Source: Promethearchaeota archaeon (GTDB lineage Archaea; Asgardarchaeota; Lokiarchaeia; Sigynarchaeales; MK-D1). From it: a stretch of DNA of 35,886 nucleotides. The translations under genes were made by a program, and so were the position numbers. Below, one piece after another: positions 31,864 to 35,886 of the stretch. Below the pieces are notes generated by a model. It was not told the DNA's origin. It was given only the letters and a program-made list of their open reading frames with translations, and did not search any database. The DNA lies in NCBI GenBank assembly GCA_016839865.1, contig JAEOTN010000056.1, forward strand, positions 1 to 35,886, in the 5' to 3' direction. Position 1 is the stretch's first letter. Every line of letters starts with the position of its first letter.

Positions 31864-32550
31864 ATGCCAAAAAGTGCAAAGGACAAGCTTGAGAATATAA
31901 TAACCTCTTTACGTGATGGTCTTAGTGAATTTGCTTCATTGATTGAAGATATTAACAAATCTAGTTCCATGCTACTGAAATTGTTTAGTAAAACCCAAAA
32001 AGAGCTCAAAGGTATAAAAATTGGGAAACACGCCGTAGTATCAGATAGAACACCCGCACCAGCAAAACCAATTGTAGGAATCAAATCTGGTCAGAATGCC
32101 CGAGAAAAAGCAGCTAATTTGTTATTTAATATGTTATCTACTGGACAAACTGGAGGAGGAGCACCCGCAACTGCTTCAGCGGCACCTTCGACACCACCTT
32201 CTGGTCCTCCAGGACGTGGCCCTCCAAGTGCACCAAAATCTGGACCTCGGGGTAGACCCCCAAGTGCACCACCAGGAAAGTCTCCATCAGGATTACCTCC
32301 ACCACCAAAATTACCTCCAAAATCTCCAGGTGCAGCACCACCAGGTGTCACAGCTCAACCTTCATTTATGAAAGCACCACCAGGAATGAGTCCACCCCCA
32401 TCAAAACCGGGAGTTTCACCAATGGGAGCTGGTGGTCCACCTGCAGCACCTGTTGCAGCGGGAGGGGGCGGAGGAGCCGGATTATCATCGCTACGTGATG
32501 AAATGTTGAAAGAATTAGATCGTCTTAAGAAGATCATGCGTGGCGGCTAA
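31864..32550 (+). CDS. Polyproline linker protein with N- and C-terminal helices, divergent from the GTPase operon
   Basis: The 228-residue protein is in three parts. Residues 1-50 form an amphipathic helix or coiled coil (SAKDKLENIITSLRDGLSEF). A second short helix (REKAANLLFNMLS) is near 80-93. Residues about 100-205 are low complexity, rich in Pro, Ser, Gly and Ala, with runs such as GLPPPPKLPPKSP and SPPPSKPG. The C-terminus is again helical (SSLRDEMLKELDRLKKIM). No enzyme motif or membrane helix is present. In eukaryotes polyproline stretches bind profilin, SH3 or WW proteins, and Asgard archaea have actin and profilin homologues. A cytoskeletal scaffold is therefore possible, but only from composition. 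It shares a divergent promoter with the Rab-like GTPase. The in-frame ATG at 31864 is taken. Confidence 0.75.
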   Translation: MPKSAKDKLENIITSLRDGLSEFASLIEDINKSSSMLLKLFSKTQKELKGIKIGKHAVVSDRTPAPAKPIVGIKSGQNAREKAANLLFNMLSTGQTGGGAPATASAAPSTPPSGPPGRGPPSAPKSGPRGRPPSAPPGKSPSGLPPPPKLPPKSPGAAPPGVTAQPSFMKAPPGMSPPPSKPGVSPMGAGGPPAAPVAAGGGGGAGLSSLRDEMLKELDRLKKIMRGG

Positions 32551-32662
32551 AACACAATTTCTTTTTATTATTCATCTCAATATTCAGATTGTGTAGATTT
32601 AAAGCGACAAAAATCAGATGCAATTTCCTACTATATATTTTTACAAATTAAATTACTTCTTA

Positions 32663-32911
32663 ATGAAACCATCCCCACTCATTCAAAGAGTCCTTTTATT
32701 ATGGGAGAAATTAAGCACAACAACTCATCTTAGTCCTGTAGAAATATCTCATAAATTGTCAATTCATTTTAGAATTAATCCCATTCCCATTACTTTGATC
32801 GGTCAACAATCCTTAAATGATACTATTCGGGAGGACGCAATAGAGGCATATTATTTACTGATGGAAGAAGATATGGTTCGTAAGTGCGTTGAATTGAGTA
32901 TTTCTGGTTGA
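32663..32911 (+). CDS. Small hypothetical protein
   Basis: This is an 82-residue protein of mixed helix/strand composition (KPSPLIQRVLLLWEKLSTTT, then ITLIGQQSLNDTIREDAIEAYYLLMEEDMV). No family is recognised. A TATA-like GATTTAAAG near 32596-32604 would start transcription near 32625, which excludes the in-frame ATG at 32618 and favours 32663. Its composition looks coding, but it is short and could be spurious. It follows the polyproline gene on the same strand. Confidence 0.45.
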   Translation: MKPSPLIQRVLLLWEKLSTTTHLSPVEISHKLSIHFRINPIPITLIGQQSLNDTIREDAIEAYYLLMEEDMVRKCVELSISG

Positions 32912-32970
32912 TTTCCATTTTTGAAAATATTTATAGAACAAACCGTTATTTCCTAAAAATAAACAAAAAA

Positions 32971-35037
32971 TTAAAAAGAATTTGGAATAGGAATCTTTTC
33001 TAATAGGGATTTATCAATTTGAAGCATATCACCTTTGTACTTAGCATAATATGTGATCCACTCTGTGACTGCTGGTGATATAAGATATTCATATAATTTC
33101 CTGCAATTTTTGGGATTCTTTGGGATGATTATATTAGTCGCTAAATCCGTGACAAAAGGAACTTCTGTGTAGATAAATCGGGGTATTGGGGTTCTTCTGA
33201 TGGCTAATATTCGTGGAACGGTGAAAATTTTAATCGTACGCGGCCAATGTAACTCAAACCATTTCCTTTTATTCATTTGATTTTCCCTCCTAGAATCCAT
33301 TATTGGTTTGAATTGGATAAGATATTTGAGTAAATTCGGACAATCACTTTCTCTGAAAGATTGCTGGTTTAGATAAATAATTTTGTTTAGCGGTTGGAAT
33401 GATCGCTCCTTATTGTAAGAATTAGTTTTTAGATCACGAACATAGCAAAATGGCAACAAGAATTTGGACTCCTTATTATTCAGATGTAAATCCTTTACTT
33501 CTTGGTTGGTGAGAACAAACACTCCTTTATTGGGGGTAATTTTACCACTATCTAATAAGTTTAAATGTCTGCTTCTTATCCTATCCGGACCTGAAACAAT
33601 GCCTTGACGTATATTGGATATTCCCCCTAAGCTTTTGGTATTATTACTAGGAAGAAGATTTGCGGGTTTCGGAATAAATTTCATCATGTAATCGAAATCA
33701 ACCAAAAAAAGATCTAAATAAGGAATATTCTTAGTATCTGTTTGTCGAGATTGATCATAGTAACGAAGAAATTTTGATTGGGTCTGTTTATCCGAATCCA
33801 TATGACATACAAGGACACAGCTATGAAATTCAGGAGCGCTAGAAAAAAGCACTTCATCACGGAAATTATAATAATCTATAGATGAAGAATGATCACACAA
33901 ATATTTCCGAATAAAAGTTGCACTTTTGGTGTCTGTAAAATAAGAGGGGACTATTAGACCTATTCTCCCATCAGAATTCACGTTTTCTAATGCGTAAGCA
34001 AAGAAATGCAAATAATAATCTAATCGAGGTTTATAAAATTGGGAATTTCGTTTTTTTACAATCAAGTCAATATATCGCTTATTTGACTTCTCAGAAACAT
34101 AAGGAGGATTAGAGATTATCACATCAAATTTGGTTTGAAAATAGTTCTCACTATCAAGAATATTACCAATTTTTGTATTTTGAATTAAATTTTGAATAAT
34201 TGAATCGAATTGAGACGAAGTGGGATGATAATAAAGAGACCAGAGAATAATCCGCATCCTGAGGATATAAGTTGCAATGGGATCAACATCTATTGTTCTT
34301 AGATTATTACTTATGATATTGTTTATTAGCTTAAGTGAGATTTCTGATGGTTTGGATTGTAAACCGTCCGAAAGCAATCGAGAGCAAATCTCCAACGTAA
34401 ATGAACCAGTTCCTGAGCATAAATCTAGTATTTTTAAAGACGAATCATTTCGTAGAGTCTCAAGAGTTTTCTCTACAATAAAACCGGCTAATTTAGAAGG
34501 TGTATAATATCTTCCTTTTAGTTGTATATTATGCGTTTTGCGATAATTCGTTACGTTCTGATGAAATTGAGTAAGTGAGGTGCTTGATTTAAAAGCATAT
34601 AACACTTGATTGTAGGGTAAAATAAGCAGGTAGTTAAGAAATTCTTCATATACTGCTGCAATAAATGCATCAAATCGATAATGAGAATCAGTTTTTCTGT
34701 AATTTTCAAGAAGATGAAGAATATTTTCAGAAATTTGTTGTTCTTTTTTCGATTCGGATAAGAATGTATAAGTGTTTTCAGTGATCCTATCAAAATTTAT
34801 GAAGGTTTTATGAAATATTTTCTCAGATTTCCATATTATTTTTAAAATCTTCAGTGTGAAAGTTATGACACTCTGAGAAATGTAGGGATTTAATTGTTTA
34901 TAGATGTCGATAATTTTTAAGATACTTGGAGTATTTTCTGACGAATCTGGAATTGTATTTACTTCATTTAGGAACAAATTTCGAAATAGATCCCATATTT
35001 CTGGATTATGAAAAAAATCAAAAATCTCTGGAAGCAT
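32971..35037 (-). CDS. Class I N6-adenine DNA methyltransferase, Eco57I/TaqI type
   Basis: The 688-residue protein methylates adenine in DNA by family. After a helical N-terminal region (about 1-165) it shows KGRYYTPSKLA (motif X, 174-184), SAM-binding ILDLCSGTGSF (203-213) and the catalytic NPPY (310-313) of N6-adenine enzymes. The C-terminal half matches a TaqI-type target-recognition domain (GGISNIRQGIVSGPDRI, then RRTPIPRFIYTEVPFVTDLATNIII). The N-terminal region shows no obvious PD-(D/E)xK nuclease, so it may be a modification enzyme without a fused endonuclease. No restriction partner is visible in the window; one could lie beyond the edge. The ATG at 35037 has no clear ribosome binding site. 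The recognition site cannot be read from sequence. Confidence 0.88.
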   Translation of the reverse strand: MLPEIFDFFHNPEIWDLFRNLFLNEVNTIPDSSENTPSILKIIDIYKQLNPYISQSVITFTLKILKIIWKSEKIFHKTFINFDRITENTYTFLSESKKEQQISENILHLLENYRKTDSHYRFDAFIAAVYEEFLNYLLILPYNQVLYAFKSSTSLTQFHQNVTNYRKTHNIQLKGRYYTPSKLAGFIVEKTLETLRNDSSLKILDLCSGTGSFTLEICSRLLSDGLQSKPSEISLKLINNIISNNLRTIDVDPIATYILRMRIILWSLYYHPTSSQFDSIIQNLIQNTKIGNILDSENYFQTKFDVIISNPPYVSEKSNKRYIDLIVKKRNSQFYKPRLDYYLHFFAYALENVNSDGRIGLIVPSYFTDTKSATFIRKYLCDHSSSIDYYNFRDEVLFSSAPEFHSCVLVCHMDSDKQTQSKFLRYYDQSRQTDTKNIPYLDLFLVDFDYMMKFIPKPANLLPSNNTKSLGGISNIRQGIVSGPDRIRSRHLNLLDSGKITPNKGVFVLTNQEVKDLHLNNKESKFLLPFCYVRDLKTNSYNKERSFQPLNKIIYLNQQSFRESDCPNLLKYLIQFKPIMDSRRENQMNKRKWFELHWPRTIKIFTVPRILAIRRTPIPRFIYTEVPFVTDLATNIIIPKNPKNCRKLYEYLISPAVTEWITYYAKYKGDMLQIDKSLLEKIPIPNSF

Positions 35038-35120
35038 ATACTATCAAATTCTCAAATTATACTTAAGATGGTAATTACGTAGGTTTTGATCTTAGTATAC
35101 TTTTGTTCCAGATGTTCTAG

Positions 35121-35886
35121 TTATTTTGTTTTATTGCGTTTCCATGCTATCAATAGTATTGATGATGCAATCATAGCTAAAATTATGAAGAGATTATATC
35201 CTGGAATCTTTTGTGGTTCAACAGCTTCAAGTAGCTCGTAATTCTGAATCGGTTCCATTAACTGATATTCATCAACAACCCAAGTATGGGAATTTGTAAA
35301 TTGAACAGAAATATCAGAGACACCATCTCCATCCTCATCTATATGAGTCTGATCATTCCAATAATTCCCTATATAGCTTGTATGATTCTCATTCTCGTAT
35401 GTATATAGATACATGGTTTCAGAACGATAGCTTGTTGAATTATAATCAGTAAAGAATAACGAGGATAATGAGCTCAACAAATTATTGTAATACATAGCAA
35501 TATTGCTGCAACCTGTATCATGAAATACACCCCATTGGTTTCTCATAGTATTATGGGTGAAGTTTATGTTGTTCGTATATTCCATATAAGCGCAATTTGA
35601 ACTCTCTGGCCTTCCCCTGAAAGTGTTGTTGAAAATGAATCCATTGCTGACATTGTACATGTAAATCCCACTATCTTTTGCTTCATCTCCGGAATCATTA
35701 AGAAAACAGCTCGAAATTTTGAAAAACTCAATGGTGTCTTTAATCCAGATTACACTCCCAACTCCTCCTGCATTAATTTCCTTGTTGTGGATTAAATAGG
35801 GATTTTCAAGAGTACCTGCTCCAGTGCAAATTCCCGCTGATTCCGTTTCTGTCCAATTGTTATCAATGATAATTTTCGGAGCTGAT
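35121..35886 (-). CDS. Parallel beta-helix (NosD-like) surface protein, C-terminal part (cut by window edge)
   Basis: An ATG occurs at 35660, but the frame stays open to the window edge, so this is the last 254 codons of a longer gene. The upstream part reads KIIIDNNWTETESAGICTG and ENPYLIHNKEINAGG, a common entry motif of archaeal right-handed parallel beta-helix proteins. Short repeated turns of the NNxF/NTF type follow (FIFNNTFRG, NFTHNTMRN). The motif YIGNYWNDQTHIDEDGDGVSD is typical of the last rung and may bind calcium. A C-terminal transmembrane helix (NLFIILAMIASSILLIAW) with KRNKTK anchors it, leaving the beta-helix outside the cell. The family includes carbohydrate-binding or -cleaving surface proteins; the target is unknown. 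Confidence 0.75.
   Translation of the reverse strand, partial: SAPKIIIDNNWTETESAGICTGAGTLENPYLIHNKEINAGGVGSVIWIKDTIEFFKISSCFLNDSGDEAKDSGIYMYNVSNGFIFNNTFRGRPESSNCAYMEYTNNINFTHNTMRNQWGVFHDTGCSNIAMYYNNLLSSLSSLFFTDYNSTSYRSETMYLYTYENENHTSYIGNYWNDQTHIDEDGDGVSDISVQFTNSHTWVVDEYQLMEPIQNYELLEAVEPQKIPGYNLFIILAMIASSILLIAWKRNKTK

Noticed and set aside
32091..32351. Gly/Pro-rich open frame on the minus strand
   Set aside because: It is the antisense of the proline-rich part of the 31864-32550 gene; the repetitive codons keep other frames open by chance.
1..35886. tRNA or rRNA genes, insertion sequences, prophage
   Set aside because: Reading through the intergenic regions on both strands I saw no cloverleaf, rRNA core segments, transposase or phage genes. 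A tRNAscan or Rfam run would be needed to rule out small RNAs.

Overview
The window (35,886 bp, clearly AT-rich) reads as archaeal chromosome, most likely from an Asgard archaeon (Promethearchaeota). The archaeal part is firm: an archaeal/eukaryotic-type ribosomal protein uL16 (L10e), an archaeal topoisomerase IA with C-terminal zinc ribbons, an ADP-forming acyl-CoA synthetase-like protein, a KaiC-like protein, TATA-like promoters and patchy Shine-Dalgarno use. The Asgard assignment is an inference. It rests mainly on a Rab-like small GTPase operon beside a polyproline/coiled-coil protein, with support from a Dna2-like nuclease-helicase and membrane-anchored surface proteins. No rRNA, tRNA, CRISPR array, transposase or phage gene was seen. 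Genes are tightly packed and no gene-free stretch exceeds 300 bp.

Layout. 1-374: 3' end of a patatin-like lipase. 356-2844: an FLVCR-like MFS transporter diverging from an arsenic pair (arsM, arsR), with a three-copy 10-mer that is a good ArsR operator candidate. 2935-5808: two tandem paralogous Asp-box (sialidase-fold) surface proteins, each with an N-terminal secretion segment and a C-terminal membrane anchor. 5913-6752: nadE. 6875-14732: a DNA-processing block with a Dna2-like nuclease-helicase, an unrecognised protein and an overlapping P-loop ATPase, facing topoisomerase IA. 14862-16211: a lone ADP-forming acyl-CoA synthetase alpha-like protein. 16236-19661: a zinc-ribbon membrane protein, a small membrane protein and 2-amino-3-ketobutyrate CoA ligase (kbl). 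19801-24208: a FlaR-like kinase, a GH2 glycosidase, L-threonine 3-dehydrogenase (tdh) and a Gfo/Idh/MocA oxidoreductase. 24249-28976: methionyl-tRNA synthetase, uL16, a radical SAM protein that looks like the MSMEG_0568 family, and a DtxR-like repressor. 28973-32550: on the minus strand, a Rab-like GTPase, a KaiC-like/V4R-like protein and a six-helix membrane protein, diverging from a polyproline protein across a regulatory region full of repeats and palindromes. 32663-35037: a small hypothetical protein and an Eco57I/TaqI-like adenine methyltransferase. 35121-35886: the C-terminal part of a parallel beta-helix surface protein.

How the genes work together. ArsM methylates arsenite and ArsR senses it, and the repeated decamer sits where a repressor could block transcription. 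Tdh and Kbl together turn threonine into glycine and acetyl-CoA although they lie on opposite strands about 2.6 kb apart. The most interesting unit is the GTPase operon. The GTPase and the next gene share an ATGA stop/start overlap, so they are probably translationally coupled. The partner joins a KaiC-like domain with a lost P-loop to a C-terminal region resembling V4R. V4R is the prokaryotic relative of TRAPP Bet3 subunits, and TRAPP activates Rab GTPases in eukaryotes. With the membrane protein and the polyproline protein next door, this is a candidate membrane-associated GTPase module. The Dna2-like trio is a second candidate for an uncharacterised DNA-processing or defence cassette.
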